A stretch of DNA of 64,000 nt from Flavobacteriales bacterium (GCA_947454525.1 CANGJM010000002.1:62001-126000), one strand, 5' to 3'; numbered from the stretch's first letter, positions 34,518-46,556 are shown. Translations and numbers: made by a program. Notes: generated from the letters alone by a model not told the origin.

Positions 34518-35740
34518 TTTTCAGCACGTTTAGGAAGTTGAATAACCGTTAACATCGCACAGATCATCATGATGTAAAACACAATTCCAGACTGACGTTG
34601 TAGCATGCTTTCAAAGAGGCAATTCAAGATTAAACTGAAAACGAGAAAGACAAGAAGTTCATCCTTTCGTTGCATCGCAAAGCGGACAACAAAGAAAAGG
34701 ATGCTTAAAAAGAAGAGCAGTCCAAAAAGACCAATTTCTGCCGCAATTTGCAAAAATTGATTGTGTGGATTGTAGTTTTTCTCGACCAATTCATGTTGGT
34801 TCAACTGAATGAGTCGCTGCTTCATTTCGCCTTCCAGATTCCCAAGTCCAATCCCAAAGGGATGGTCTGAAATGATTTGTCCGGTAATCGTCCAAACGAC
34901 TAAACGTGCTTGATTTCCAGACATTCCACTTGGTGTTTCTTGGATGAATTTTGTTGGGGATTCCACGTAATGAGCAACAATGGACGCTGTATAAGTAAGG
35001 TTGTCTTTGAGGGAAGGTTGAATCCAAAAAACAACTTGAATACTCAAGATTCCGAGGGCCATGATGGAAGCAAAAATCCAACGGGAAAAGGTAACCCACG
35101 CCCAACGCAATACTAAAAATGCGGTCAGACACCCTAAAACAAGAATGCCGGATAGACTTTCCAATGGTAAATGCAGGATGGTCAGAAAGGTGATGACGGT
35201 AATGGAAAGCCATGTTCGTTGGCGTGCTTGTGTTGGATGAATTTCTGAAATCAGAAAGAATAGTGCAAATGAAAAGAAGGCAGCGACATAACTTGGGTGG
35301 TGACTTGGGGCAAAAGCGGACGAATGAAAATAGCTGGAATCTCCAGTAGTGCTGTAGTGGTAAACGGACTGAAGAACGAAATACGTCCCAAGAATCAAAC
35401 ATCCAACGGTAAAGGCACTTAACAGTTTTTTGCGATTCACCTCAAAATTCGGACGAAAGGAAAACAAAATAGGAAAAACGATAAACGAGAGTTTGTGTTC
35501 AAGGTCCTTACTGGCTTTTCCTAGGTCATGGCTTGGAATGCAATAGAGAACATAGAGAACATAAATCAGGATGAAAGAGAAGAGTAACCAATTCCATTGA
35601 AAGGTCCCTTTTTTCGTGAAGACACCGTAGATGACCGTTATTCCGAAAAGCGCAATGGTCGGCGAGGAAATTCCGGGAATGGGAATCCACAGCGTGACCA
35701 TTAGGACTAATGAATAGAAGTATAGCTTTTCAAAGGTCAT
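34514..35740 (-). CDS. O-antigen ligase/polymerase-like membrane protein (first)
   Basis: A 408-residue protein with about 10-12 membrane segments and a large loop near residues 220-320 (PSKFIQETPSGMSGNQARLV, SDHPFGIGLGNLEGEM, NPHNQFLQIAAEIGLFG), which is the Wzy/WaaL-type catalytic loop with the HNxxL-like PHNQFL motif. It would polymerise or ligate glycan units at the periplasmic face. Overlaps the GT2 gene by 4 nt and begins 4 nt from the GT4 gene, so these are one operon. Confidence 0.85.
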   Translation of the reverse strand: MTFEKLYFYSLVLMVTLWIPIPGISSPTIALFGITVIYGVFTKKGTFQWNWLLFSFILIYVLYVLYCIPSHDLGKASKDLEHKLSFIVFPILFSFRPNFEVNRKKLLSAFTVGCLILGTYFVLQSVYHYSTTGDSSYFHSSAFAPSHHPSYVAAFFSFALFFLISEIHPTQARQRTWLSITVITFLTILHLPLESLSGILVLGCLTAFLVLRWAWVTFSRWIFASIMALGILSIQVVFWIQPSLKDNLTYTASIVAHYVESPTKFIQETPSGMSGNQARLVVWTITGQIISDHPFGIGLGNLEGEMKQRLIQLNQHELVEKNYNPHNQFLQIAAEIGLFGLLFFLSILFFVVRFAMQRKDELLVFLVFSLILNCLFESMLQRQSGIVFYIMMICAMLTVIQLPKRAEK

Positions 35741-35744
35741 TTGC

Positions 35745-36875
35745 TCACATGAATTTTTGGTAGAAATCGAATAATTTCACTTCTTCTGCTTTCCAATTAT
35801 ACGTTTCTCGCACAAGTCTTTTTCCATTTTCCCCCATTGCTTTTGCTTCTTCAGGATGTTCCTTTAGGTAATTGATAGCTTCAGCAAGTTCCTTTGGATT
35901 TGTGGGGTCTACACATATCCCACAGCTGTTTTTCTCTAATAAATCGCGCCACATCGGAAAATTGGAGCCAATTACGGGAAGTCCGGCAGCCATGTATTCA
36001 AAAATTTTATTGGGCTGTGCATTAATGTGATTCGGAAAAGGTAAAAACGTAACGATTCCGGCTATGGATTTTTGTTTGATTTCCATGGATTGTTGACGAT
36101 TTATAAATCCAAGTGCGTGAACCTTATTCCATCCCGGACTTGCTTCCAGCGTTTGTTGGAAATCAACAGGTATTTCGCCGGCCAGTTCCAAGCGACAATC
36201 GGCAAATTCCATGGCGTCCACCAGTTCTTTGGTCCCGCGAATGGGTGAGATCCCACCAATGAAACAAACCGAATTTTCTTTTGTAATGGTTGCGTTTGGT
36301 ATGAATTCAATTTCCGAATCAAGCGGGAAATTATTTATGTCAATCGTGTTTTGGTGTATTTTTTTAAATCGTTCAGCAATAAAAGGAGTTGCAGCAATAA
36401 TCCCATGAACTCTCGCACTGACAAAGTCCTCCAAGATTTCGATTATAAAAGCAATGAGTCCTTTAACGGGTAAATACGATTTCCCACTTATTTGACGCGG
36501 AAGGTCCTCATGTGCATCATAAATGACTTTTTTTCCACCTCGTTTTAAGCGAATGGCAATTCTGAGTAGCTCTGGATCGTGAAGGTGATAAATGTCCCCT
36601 TGGAGTTCCAAGGCTTTTTTACGTACCTGATTTACTGTTCTCCACATTCGGGTGAGGATGTTTCCAGTACGTTTTGGAACCGAATGAATGTGAACGCCAT
36701 CTTCTAATCTTTCTTCAACGCCAGCAAGGACAAGGTGAACTTCTGTGTTTGGATAGTTGCGTGCAAGTGAACGACATTCTTTTAAGAAAATGCGGACATC
36801 TCGGTCATTGTGTGCACTACTTAGGTGTACAATTTTTAGCTTTTTGGGTTCTTTATTCACAGTTGATTTGTCCAT
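35745..36875 (-). CDS. Glycosyltransferase family 4
   Basis: A 376-residue GT4-type enzyme with two Rossmann-like halves. N-terminal: KIVHLSSAHNDRDVRIFLKE, DIYHLHDPELLRIA; C-terminal: CFIGGISPIRGTKELVDAME, and FLPFPNHINAQPNKIFEYMAAGLPVIGS, the E-x7-E-type donor motif. It uses a nucleotide sugar to extend the surface glycan. First gene of the run GT4, ligase-like, GT2. A -7-like TATTTTTG is at 36887-36894 on the minus strand. Confidence 0.92.
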   Translation of the reverse strand: MDKSTVNKEPKKLKIVHLSSAHNDRDVRIFLKECRSLARNYPNTEVHLVLAGVEERLEDGVHIHSVPKRTGNILTRMWRTVNQVRKKALELQGDIYHLHDPELLRIAIRLKRGGKKVIYDAHEDLPRQISGKSYLPVKGLIAFIIEILEDFVSARVHGIIAATPFIAERFKKIHQNTIDINNFPLDSEIEFIPNATITKENSVCFIGGISPIRGTKELVDAMEFADCRLELAGEIPVDFQQTLEASPGWNKVHALGFINRQQSMEIKQKSIAGIVTFLPFPNHINAQPNKIFEYMAAGLPVIGSNFPMWRDLLEKNSCGICVDPTNPKELAEAINYLKEHPEEAKAMGENGKRLVRETYNWKAEEVKLFDFYQKFM

Positions 36876-36886
36876 CGGAATTCAAA

Positions 36887-36894
36887 CAAAAATA
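36887..36894 (-). promoter_or_regulatory. -7-like element of the GT4 gene
   Basis: TATTTTTG on the minus strand, ending 11 nt upstream of the ATG at 36875, which would leave only about 6 nt of leader. No -33 TTG at the right distance; weak call. Confidence 0.35.
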
Positions 36895-36996
36895 CTGATT
36901 TTCTGCGATGATTGAATTGGTTCTTTTTTGGGAGTCCATAACCCGAATGAAGGAAGTAGGAAAATTTCATTATCTTCGCTAGGCAATCAAAATCCT

Positions 36997-37575
36997 ATGT
37001 TGGGCAAACAAAAATTTATTGACAAAATTCTAAGACGATTTTTTTTATTGTTTCGTCCTGCGATGAATAGTCGAATTTTTGACAAGCATGGAAAACGTAT
37101 TGAAAAAACACGCATTTCCAACACGACCTATATTGATCATCCAGGGAGTTTAACTTTAGGGCCGAACGTTTTTATTGGGCATTTTAATTACATTGAAGCG
37201 AGCAACGGAATAACGATTGAGGAAGGCTGTCAACTCACTACGTTTATCAACATTACTTCCCATACGAGTCATATGTCCATTCGACTTTACGGAAAACATT
37301 ATGGCGAGGGAGAGATGAAAGCATACGAGCGGGGAAAGGTGCACATCGGTAAATACACGTTTATCGGTCCACATTCGACCATTATGCCAAAAACCAAAAT
37401 CGGTAAAGGTTCAATCGTTTCAGCTTACAGTTACGTTCGTGGCGAATTTCCTGATTTTTCGATTATTTCCGGGAATCCAGCTAAGGTTACCGGCGATACC
37501 CGCAACTTAGATGAACGTCAAATGAGGCAACACCCTGAGTTAAGAGCGTATTACGATGAGTGGACCAAAGAGTAA
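36997..37575 (+). CDS. Hexapeptide-repeat acyltransferase (left-handed beta-helix)
   Basis: A 192-residue acyltransferase starting at the ATG at 36997; a longer TTG-started frame gives no extra homology. The body has left-handed beta-helix repeats (PGSLTLGPNVFIGHFNYIEA, GKVHIGKYTFIGPHSTIMPK, IGKGSIVSAYSYV) and the ISGNPAKVTG end typical of sugar O- or N-acetyltransferases. It probably decorates the surface glycan. It overlaps the next gene by 20 nt. Confidence 0.9.
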   Translation: MLGKQKFIDKILRRFFLLFRPAMNSRIFDKHGKRIEKTRISNTTYIDHPGSLTLGPNVFIGHFNYIEASNGITIEEGCQLTTFINITSHTSHMSIRLYGKHYGEGEMKAYERGKVHIGKYTFIGPHSTIMPKTKIGKGSIVSAYSYVRGEFPDFSIISGNPAKVTGDTRNLDERQMRQHPELRAYYDEWTKE

Positions 37576-38773
37576 AACATGGGTCACTTATTTAGGGGTG
37601 TTTATTGTTTTCGCCTCCTTGTGTTTGCCGGCAATCACTTTACGTTCAACCTTGCCATCGATTCACATTCTTGACATTTGTTTACCGTTAATGTTTGGTT
37701 TTGTCTGGATGAACAGGTCTCAATTAGCCACCGGATATGGTGCGTGGATCCCCTTCGTTTTTTCTGGCTTCGTCCTTTTTTCTATTGTAATTCAAGGTCA
37801 TCACACATCAACAAGTGATTATTTCGAAGTCTACAAATGGATCAAATTTGGACTTGCAATCTGGTTTTTTTCCTTGTTGGATTATTCCCTATTTAAAAGG
37901 TTCATCCCGTGGATATTTGGTGTTTTGGTAGTGATAAACACGATTCATTTTTTAGAATTCACTCCCTTGAATAAAGTACTAGAGCATTATTACAACGGGG
38001 GACTTCAAATTCAGTATTTCGGGAAAGATTCTCTAGGTGCTCCTGCGGTTAAACGACTGGTGGGAACAATGGGGAATCCAAATATCAATGCACTTTTATT
38101 TGGGTTTTTTAGTTTGTATTATTTTCCGACAAACGTGAATCGAAAGAAACTTGTACTGTTTTTCGTGAGTTTACTCTTTGTTTTTCTTTGTCAATCTAGG
38201 ACAGCCCTACTTTTCATCTTCTGTATTTTTGCATTTCTGGCTATTTTCAAAGCTACGATTTGGACAAAAAAACAGTGGTTATTGGTGGTCTTCGGAACGA
38301 TTTGCACCTTTTTCATCGCATGGATGTTAGCTACGTCATTTTTTCAATACACTTCCTATAACAATAGTTTGTTGGATGGAACAGCGTTTCATAGTGGCTC
38401 CGCTCGTGGACGACTGGAAACATGGAACATGTTGGGAAAAATGATCATCGAAGAGCCCTTGTTTGGACATGGACCGTACAAAGAATTTTTCTACCAGAAT
38501 AAGATCTATTCGGAAAACGAGTACATTTTAATGACTTGGCGCTATGGCATACTTGGACTCTTGATTTACTTATCTATCTTTCTGATTCCGTTTAAAAAAT
38601 TAGTTTCTTCCGAGAATGAAATACCGTTGAAAGGAAGTTTAATGTTGATCATGATGTTGGTGAGTGCCATCACAAATAATCCATTGACGGAACGAAACAT
38701 TGAATTATTGTTTTGCATTGGAATCGCATGGATTTTTCAGCGTCATCAAACTAAAGAAAGTGCGTATGCTTAA
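37556..38773 (+). CDS. O-antigen polymerase/ligase-like membrane protein (second)
   Basis: A 405-residue membrane protein with about ten helices and a large C-terminal loop (SGSARGRLETWNMLGKMIIE, PLFGHGPYKEFFYQNKIYSE), matching the Wzy/WaaL layout. The start codon lies inside the upstream acyltransferase gene (20-nt overlap); a later start is possible. Two such proteins in one locus on opposite strands suggest that one is the polymerase and the other a ligase. Which is which cannot be told. Confidence 0.82.
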   Translation: MSGPKSKTWVTYLGVFIVFASLCLPAITLRSTLPSIHILDICLPLMFGFVWMNRSQLATGYGAWIPFVFSGFVLFSIVIQGHHTSTSDYFEVYKWIKFGLAIWFFSLLDYSLFKRFIPWIFGVLVVINTIHFLEFTPLNKVLEHYYNGGLQIQYFGKDSLGAPAVKRLVGTMGNPNINALLFGFFSLYYFPTNVNRKKLVLFFVSLLFVFLCQSRTALLFIFCIFAFLAIFKATIWTKKQWLLVVFGTICTFFIAWMLATSFFQYTSYNNSLLDGTAFHSGSARGRLETWNMLGKMIIEEPLFGHGPYKEFFYQNKIYSENEYILMTWRYGILGLLIYLSIFLIPFKKLVSSENEIPLKGSLMLIMMLVSAITNNPLTERNIELLFCIGIAWIFQRHQTKESAYA

Positions 38774-39821
38774 GTCAAAATCATTATTGTTAATTGGTGG
38801 AAGTAAGGGAAATGCTCACTTGCGAAATTACCATCATTTAGTTGCTGATTGCTTTCATGAGGTGCTCATCGTTACCAATCAAGAAATTGACTACGAAGCT
38901 TTTCGTGTGTTAAATTTTGGCTTAAAAAATCCGTATAAACTATATAAAAGCATTCGTGAAATGCGTCGTATAATACTCGATTTCAATCCAGATATTATTC
39001 ATGTTCATCAAGCTAACGCCTTCGGTTTTATTACCTTATTTGCGAATAACATCGGTAAACCTACCGTTTTAACCACTTGGGGTAGTGATGTTTTAACATT
39101 GCCTAAGCGCAGTCTTTTTGATAAATGGATGGTTAAGTACAGTTTGCGAAAAGCAAGTGAAATTACTGCTGATGCGCAATTCATGGCTGATGCCATTCAT
39201 AGTTTAGTTGGTAATGTCCCGGTAACAATAGCCAATTTTGGAGTAGAAATTCAGTCTATCGAAGAAGGAGCAGAACGCAAAAACGTCATATATTCCAATC
39301 GAATGCATGAACCCTTGTATCAAATTGATCAAATTATTAGTCAATTGGCCGACTTTCTCTCGAAAAATGACGATTGGAAATTACACATCGCAGCGAGTGG
39401 ATCGCAGACTGAAAAACTAAAGCAACTTGCACAAGAAAAACTACCTAAAGGAAGTTATCAGTTTTTAGGGTTTCAAGCGGGGAAAGATAATCAACAAAAT
39501 TACTTCACATCGAGGATTTATGTTTCCATTCCAACAACCGACGGAACATCGATTAGTTTATTAGAATCCCTAGCATATGGTTGTTTGCCCATTGTTTCTG
39601 ACTTGCCAGCAAATAAAGAATGGATTGAGGACGGAGTGAATGGAATCATTTCTACAGGAGATTTGAGCAAAGATGTGGTGCGCTTATTACAAATGGATAC
39701 ACCGTCGGTTCAAGAGCGAAATAAAACGATCATTCATCAAAAGGCAACGAAAGCTTCGAATCGAAAAAAATTCCTAGCAATTTATGAGGCCATTTTTTCA
39801 GGAGCTGCCTTTAAAGCATAA
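38766..39821 (+). CDS. Glycosyltransferase family 4
   Basis: A 351-residue GT4 enzyme starting at the ATG at 38766, which overlaps the upstream stop by 8 nt. N-terminal: DIIHVHQANAFGFITLFANN, VLTTWGSDVLTLPK; C-terminal: SIPTTDGTSISLLESLAYG with the donor-site E, then LPIVSDLPANKEW. It would add a sugar in the same glycan pathway. Its 3' end overlaps the convergent flippase gene by 40 nt. Confidence 0.92.
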   Translation: MLKSKSLLLIGGSKGNAHLRNYHHLVADCFHEVLIVTNQEIDYEAFRVLNFGLKNPYKLYKSIREMRRIILDFNPDIIHVHQANAFGFITLFANNIGKPTVLTTWGSDVLTLPKRSLFDKWMVKYSLRKASEITADAQFMADAIHSLVGNVPVTIANFGVEIQSIEEGAERKNVIYSNRMHEPLYQIDQIISQLADFLSKNDDWKLHIAASGSQTEKLKQLAQEKLPKGSYQFLGFQAGKDNQQNYFTSRIYVSIPTTDGTSISLLESLAYGCLPIVSDLPANKEWIEDGVNGIISTGDLSKDVVRLLQMDTPSVQERNKTIIHQKATKASNRKKFLAIYEAIFSGAAFKA

Positions 39822-41080
39822 TAGTAAAATACGCCAATCGTTATGAGCAACCATGCGGCTTGGGTGTAAGATATGATCTGTAGGCTCAAGTGAAAAACGG
39901 CTTGTGTTTTGCCGAGTTTCATCGGTAGTATCCAAAGAGGAATTACTTGAATCAATGAACTGACAATTCCCATCATAAAGAAAACTTTCTGTTTACTTAA
40001 TATCAATGGCAACGCGGCAATTGGTGATAAAATGAAATTGATCATCAACCAAACGGACATCGTTTCGGAGTAGGATCCTGATAATGCCCAGTCTTTTCCG
40101 AATACAAAAGCAAACAAGAATTCACCATAAAAAAATAGGATACTGAAGGGAACTATGGAAAGTCCTGTCAGAACAAGCAACATTTTATTCAATAAAGGAA
40201 CCATGGATTTTCCTTGGTTATATAACTCTGACGCCCTATTGTAGAACAATTGACCCAAGGAAACACCGATGAGCATCAGCGGTAGCCTGAGCATGGTGTA
40301 GGAATGGTTAAAAGATCCATAGACGGATTCAGAATAATAGGCAAATATGAACGTGGCAATGAGCATGTCTCGTCCATTGTCCACAAAAACATGCGGTAAG
40401 TTTAAGGTCGGGAATTCTTTGTGCTGACGCATGAGTGCAGCTGTTTTTCTTTTTGAAATAAAGTGTTTGAATTTTTGATGAATTTTCCCAAAATTAAAAG
40501 CGAATTCCAATGACGATAGGAGGGAAGCGATGAACGTCGCAAGAATGAGTCCGAATGTGCTCAAGTGAAGGTAGGCGAATGCCCATTTTAATCCGTTCGA
40601 AAGCGTTGAATTCGTGATTTTTTGACGGGAAATAATTCCGTATTTCCCTATGCGCACAGACCAACTAGTTCCAATGTTCACAACAATAATACATGCAGCA
40701 CCCATGATGGTTAAAGGAAAAAACCACCAACTAAATTTATCGTCTAATCCTTGATAATAAAGGATTAAAAATACGATGCTGGCAAGGATTAGGACTATGA
40801 ATGAGATTCGATAGGATAAACGATATAACAAAAAGGAATGTCCGTCGAGTTTTGGCAAAGGCAATGCAGCTTCATAACGTAGGGTTGCGATGGCGGAAAT
40901 GAATCCAGTTAAACGCATGTAGAATCCCAATTCACCCATTTCAGCGGTCGTGTAGAGACGTGTTAAAATCGGTGCAATCAAATACCCAACTGCTTGAGCA
41001 ATGATTGTTCCTGATAAGAGGACACTCAACGATTTTGAGAAATCAGATCCGAGTTGTTGACGAATTCGTTCAATAGCCAT
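39782..41080 (-). CDS. Polysaccharide flippase (Wzx-like, MATE/MOP superfamily)
   Basis: A 432-residue protein with about 12 membrane helices and the MOP-type polysaccharide exporter pattern near the N-terminus (SKSLSVLLSGTIIAQAVGYL, ILTRLYTTAEMGELGF). It should flip lipid-linked glycan repeats to the periplasmic side for the polymerase. Start at the ATG at 41078-41080; an upstream TTG adds three residues only. It is divergent from the dehydrogenase gene across a 47-bp spacer. Confidence 0.88.
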   Translation of the reverse strand: MAIERIRQQLGSDFSKSLSVLLSGTIIAQAVGYLIAPILTRLYTTAEMGELGFYMRLTGFISAIATLRYEAALPLPKLDGHSFLLYRLSYRISFIVLILASIVFLILYYQGLDDKFSWWFFPLTIMGAACIIVVNIGTSWSVRIGKYGIISRQKITNSTLSNGLKWAFAYLHLSTFGLILATFIASLLSSLEFAFNFGKIHQKFKHFISKRKTAALMRQHKEFPTLNLPHVFVDNGRDMLIATFIFAYYSESVYGSFNHSYTMLRLPLMLIGVSLGQLFYNRASELYNQGKSMVPLLNKMLLVLTGLSIVPFSILFFYGEFLFAFVFGKDWALSGSYSETMSVWLMINFILSPIAALPLILSKQKVFFMMGIVSSLIQVIPLWILPMKLGKTQAVFHLSLQIISYTQAAWLLITIGVFYYYALKAAPEKMAS

Positions 41081-41086
41081 TCCGGA

Positions 41087-41109
41087 CAAAGATACAATGA
41101 TTATATTTG
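41087..41109. promoter_or_regulatory. Back-to-back -7 elements between flippase and dehydrogenase genes
   Basis: TATCTTTG on the minus strand (41087-41094) faces the flippase and TATATTTG on the plus strand (41102-41109) faces the dehydrogenase. Both match TAnnTTTG but lack a clear -33 TTG. The flippase start site would fall within a base or two of its ATG. Confidence 0.4.
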
Positions 41110-41127
41110 TGAACTAAATTGATTTTT

Positions 41128-42018
41128 ATGAAAAATGTTGCTGTTATTGGTGCTGGTACAATGGGGAATGGAATCGCGCATGTCTTTGCTCAATTCAATC
41201 ACCAAGTCCATTTAATTGATGTTTCTCAAACCGCATTGGATAAAGCCATTGCTACGATTGGGAAAAACTTGGATCGTCAAGTAGCCAAAGAAGCGATCAC
41301 CATGGCAGAGAAAGAAGCAACATTGAACAACTTAAAAACGTTCACGAGTATTGCCGAAGGAGTAAAAGGTGTTGAATTAGTTGTGGAAGCAGCGACAGAA
41401 AACATCGATTTGAAACTAAAAATATTTAAAGAATTAGATGAAGTAACAGCGCCTGAAGTTATTCTCGCGACAAATACGTCTTCGATTTCGATCACAAAAA
41501 TTGCTTCTGTTACCAACCGTGCGGACAAAGTAATTGGGATGCATTTTATGAATCCAGTTCCGGTAATGAAATTGGTGGAAATTATTCGCGGGTATTCAAC
41601 TTCAGATGAGGTAACAAACCTTATCATGGAAACTTCTCGTCAGTTGAAGAAAGTTCCAGTTGAAGTAAATGACTATCCAGGATTCGTTGCCAACCGTATT
41701 TTGATGCCAATGATCAATGAAGCAATCTATACCTTGTTTGAAGGTGTTGCGGGAGTTGAAGAAATTGACACCGTAATGAAATTAGGAATGGCTCATCCAA
41801 TGGGTCCATTGCAATTGGCAGATTTTATTGGACTAGATGTTTGTTTGGCCATTTTAGAAGTGTTGCACGATGGATTTGGTAATCCAAAGTACGCACCGTG
41901 TCCCTTGTTAGTAAACATGGTCATGGCTGGAAAAAAAGGAGTGAAATCTGGTGAAGGTTTTTACTCATGGACACATGGTACGAAAGAGCTCGTTGTTGCT
42001 CCTAACTTCAAGAAATAA
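41128..42018 (+). CDS. 3-hydroxyacyl/3-hydroxybutyryl-CoA dehydrogenase
   Basis: A 296-residue NAD(P)-dependent dehydrogenase that oxidises or reduces (S)-3-hydroxyacyl-CoA, used in fatty acid, butyrate or aromatic breakdown. Rossmann motif GAGTMGNGIAHVFAQFNH near the start; catalytic region ATNTSSISIT and IGMHFMNPVPVMKLVEIIRG with His; C-terminal helical domain NRILMPMINEAIYTL. Start is the ATG at 41128, not the upstream TTG. It overlaps the convergent Nudix gene by 11 nt. Confidence 0.93.
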   Translation: MKNVAVIGAGTMGNGIAHVFAQFNHQVHLIDVSQTALDKAIATIGKNLDRQVAKEAITMAEKEATLNNLKTFTSIAEGVKGVELVVEAATENIDLKLKIFKELDEVTAPEVILATNTSSISITKIASVTNRADKVIGMHFMNPVPVMKLVEIIRGYSTSDEVTNLIMETSRQLKKVPVEVNDYPGFVANRILMPMINEAIYTLFEGVAGVEEIDTVMKLGMAHPMGPLQLADFIGLDVCLAILEVLHDGFGNPKYAPCPLLVNMVMAGKKGVKSGEGFYSWTHGTKELVVAPNFKK

Positions 42019-42451
42019 GCGTTTCCTGTAATTTAACGAGTACTATTTGATCAATTGGAAAGGTGAAATCCTGTTTCGTTAGGTCATGAATGTACACCCA
42101 TCTTTGTTTTTCTGTTTCTTCCTGAAATGGAATAGTGTAGGTCTGTCTCCCCATTTTTTCTGGTTCCTTCAGTCTGACGATGTAGTAAAATGCGACAAGT
42201 TGCTGGTAAGGATCAAATGCGGAAACTTGTTCGAAATCATTGAAATAAAAAAAAGAGGAGTCCAACATTTCTGCGGATAACTCCTCTTGTAATTCTCTTT
42301 TCAAGGCATCGATGATTCCTTCGTTTGCTTCTACCCCTCCACCTGGAAATTTTGTAAAAAAATGTCCAAAGCGAAACTCATCTGAAAGCAGGATGCGATT
42401 TTGTTCATCGATAATCAATGCGTAAACACGAAGATTAAAACGATGCGCCAA
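42008..42451 (-). CDS. Nudix hydrolase
   Basis: A 147-residue Nudix hydrolase with the box GGGVEANEGIIDALKRELQEEL (about 38-59) written as G-x5-E-x7-RE-x2-EE-x-pattern, here split for length as GGVEANEG and LKRELQEEL. It hydrolyses a nucleoside diphosphate linked to another group; the substrate is open. It lies 3 nt after enolase on the same strand, so it is the last gene of carA-eno-nudix. Confidence 0.88.
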   Translation of the reverse strand: MAHRFNLRVYALIIDEQNRILLSDEFRFGHFFTKFPGGGVEANEGIIDALKRELQEELSAEMLDSSFFYFNDFEQVSAFDPYQQLVAFYYIVRLKEPEKMGRQTYTIPFQEETEKQRWVYIHDLTKQDFTFPIDQIVLVKLQETLIS

Positions 42452-42454
42452 GAC

Positions 42455-44846
<2,392 letters not shown>

Positions 44847-44900
44847 GAATAAATTTTAGTCAAAATTAGAAACTCTAGGCCAAATGCGGTTATCATAAAC

Positions 44901-44932
44901 AAAAAAAGGCGGATAAAATCCGCCTTTTTTTA
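44901..44932 (-). terminator. Intrinsic terminator of the ribosomal superoperon
   Basis: GGCGGAT-AAA-ATCCGCC forms a 7-bp GC-rich stem (44908-44914 with 44918-44924). A-tracts on one side and T-tracts on the other give a U-run after the stem in both directions. It lies between rplQ and carA, so carA needs its own promoter. Confidence 0.88.
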
Positions 44933-44948
44933 TTAACAATGTGTCAAT

Positions 44949-45536
44949 TTATGCTTTTTCTTCGCTGTTTTCAGATTCGTCAGCCGCAGGAGCTTCTTCT
45001 GATGTAGCTTCTGGAGCAATTTCTTCAGTAGTTTCTTCAACAACTGTTTCAACTGCTGCCTCTTCAACAACTGCTTCAGTTGATTCTGTCGCTTCTACAG
45101 TAACATTATCTTCTTTTTTCGCACCACCACGACGAGAACGACGAGTAGTTTTCTTAGCGTTATCGTTGTTGTACAATTCGTTGTAGTCAACTAATTCGAT
45201 CATACACATTTCCGCGTTGTCACCTAAACGGTAACCAGTACGAATAATACGTGTGTAACCACCAGCACGATTCGCAATTTTCGGTGCTACTTCACGGAAT
45301 AATTCAGTTACCATTTCTTTATTTTGAAGGTAAGAGAATACAACACGACGTGAGTGAGTAGAATCTGTTTTTGCTTTCGTTAAAATCGGTTCAACAAATA
45401 CGCGTAACGTTTTTGCTTTAGCGATTGTGGTTGAAATACGCTTGTGTTCGATTAATGAACAAGCCATATTTTGAAGCATTGCTTTTCTGTGGCTTGTTTT
45501 TCTTCCTAAGTGATTTATTTTATTTCCGTGTCTCAT
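44949..45536 (-). CDS. rplQ: Ribosomal protein L17
   Basis: L17 of 195 residues. The core (about 1-118; [20 protein letters not shown]) is standard; about 60 extra C-terminal residues are rich in Glu, Ala, Thr and Ser and very acidic, following a basic linker ([12 protein letters not shown]). Such tails occur in Bacteroidetes L17. Last gene of the superoperon, ending just upstream of the terminator. Confidence 0.96.
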   Translation of the reverse strand: MRHGNKINHLGRKTSHRKAMLQNMACSLIEHKRISTTIAKAKTLRVFVEPILTKAKTDSTHSRRVVFSYLQNKEMVTELFREVAPKIANRAGGYTRIIRTGYRLGDNAEMCMIELVDYNELYNNDNAKKTTRRSRRGGAKKEDNVTVEATESTEAVVEEAAVETVVEETTEEIAPEATSEEAPAADESENSEEKA

Positions 45537-45547
45537 GACTAAAATTT

Positions 45548-46540
45548 CTAATCTTTGTCTAATTTATATTTCGCAACGTTCATACCGAAAGTTAATCCTT
45601 TGCTATCAACTAAGTCTTCCAATTCAGTTAAGGACTTCTTACCGAAGTTTCTGAATTTCAACAAGTCTGATTTCGCATAAGAAACTAGGTCTCCTAACGT
45701 TTCAACATCTGCAGCTTTCAAACAGTTCAAGGCGCGTACGGATAAATCCATATCAACCAATTTTGTTTTCAATAACTGACGCATGTGAAGTGAAGTTTCA
45801 TCAAATTCTTCTGATTCAGCTTTAATTTCACTATCCAAAGTGATGCGCTCATCAGAGAACAACATGAAGTGGTGAATTAAAATTTTAGCAGCTTCTTTCA
45901 ATGCTTCTTTCGGATGAATAGATCCATCGGTTTTAATATTGAAAACCAATTTTTCGTAATCCGTTTTTTGTTCTACACGGTAATTTTCAATTGTGTATTG
46001 AACATTAACGATTGGTGTAAAAATGGAGTCAATCGAGATTGTACCAAATGCAGCGTTAGCTGTTTTGTTTTCCTCAGCAGGAACGTAACCACGTCCTTTG
46101 ATGATTGTTAATTCCATTTCGATTTTTACAGATGATTCCATGTTGCAAATCACTAGATCTGGATTCAACACTTGGAATGCACTTGTAAATTTACCGATGT
46201 CACCAGCGGTTAATTGATTTTGTCCACCAATAGAAACAATAACAGTTTCTGAATCGGTTCCTTCTATTTGACGTTTGAAACGAACTTGTTTCAAATTCAA
46301 AACGATTTCGGTAATATCCTCAACTACACCTTTCAACGTAGAAAATTCGTGGTCTGCACCTTGAATTTTAACAGAAGAAATAGCAAATCCTTCAAGCGAA
46401 GAAAGTAGAATTCTTCGTAAGGAGTTACCTACAGTGATTCCGTATCCAGGTTCAAGTGGACGAAATTCGAACTCTCCGTTGAATTCATCGGAGTTGAGCA
46501 TGATAACCTTATCTGGTTTTTGAAAATCCAATATTGCCAT
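45548..46540 (-). CDS. rpoA: RNA polymerase alpha subunit
   Basis: 330 residues: the N-terminal assembly domain (about 1-230; [20 protein letters not shown]) and the C-terminal DNA- and activator-binding domain (about 250-330; [36 protein letters not shown]). Sits between rpsD and rplQ in the alpha-operon order. Confidence 0.98.
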   Translation of the reverse strand: MAILDFQKPDKVIMLNSDEFNGEFEFRPLEPGYGITVGNSLRRILLSSLEGFAISSVKIQGADHEFSTLKGVVEDITEIVLNLKQVRFKRQIEGTDSETVIVSIGGQNQLTAGDIGKFTSAFQVLNPDLVICNMESSVKIEMELTIIKGRGYVPAEENKTANAAFGTISIDSIFTPIVNVQYTIENYRVEQKTDYEKLVFNIKTDGSIHPKEALKEAAKILIHHFMLFSDERITLDSEIKAESEEFDETSLHMRQLLKTKLVDMDLSVRALNCLKAADVETLGDLVSYAKSDLLKFRNFGKKSLTELEDLVDSKGLTFGMNVAKYKLDKD

Positions 46541-46556
46541 TTTCTATCGCTTAGGT

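Noticed and set aside
36928-36996. Extra N-terminal residues of the hexapeptide acyltransferase from a TTG
   Set aside because: No homology or signal peptide in the extension; the ATG at 36997 fits the family start.
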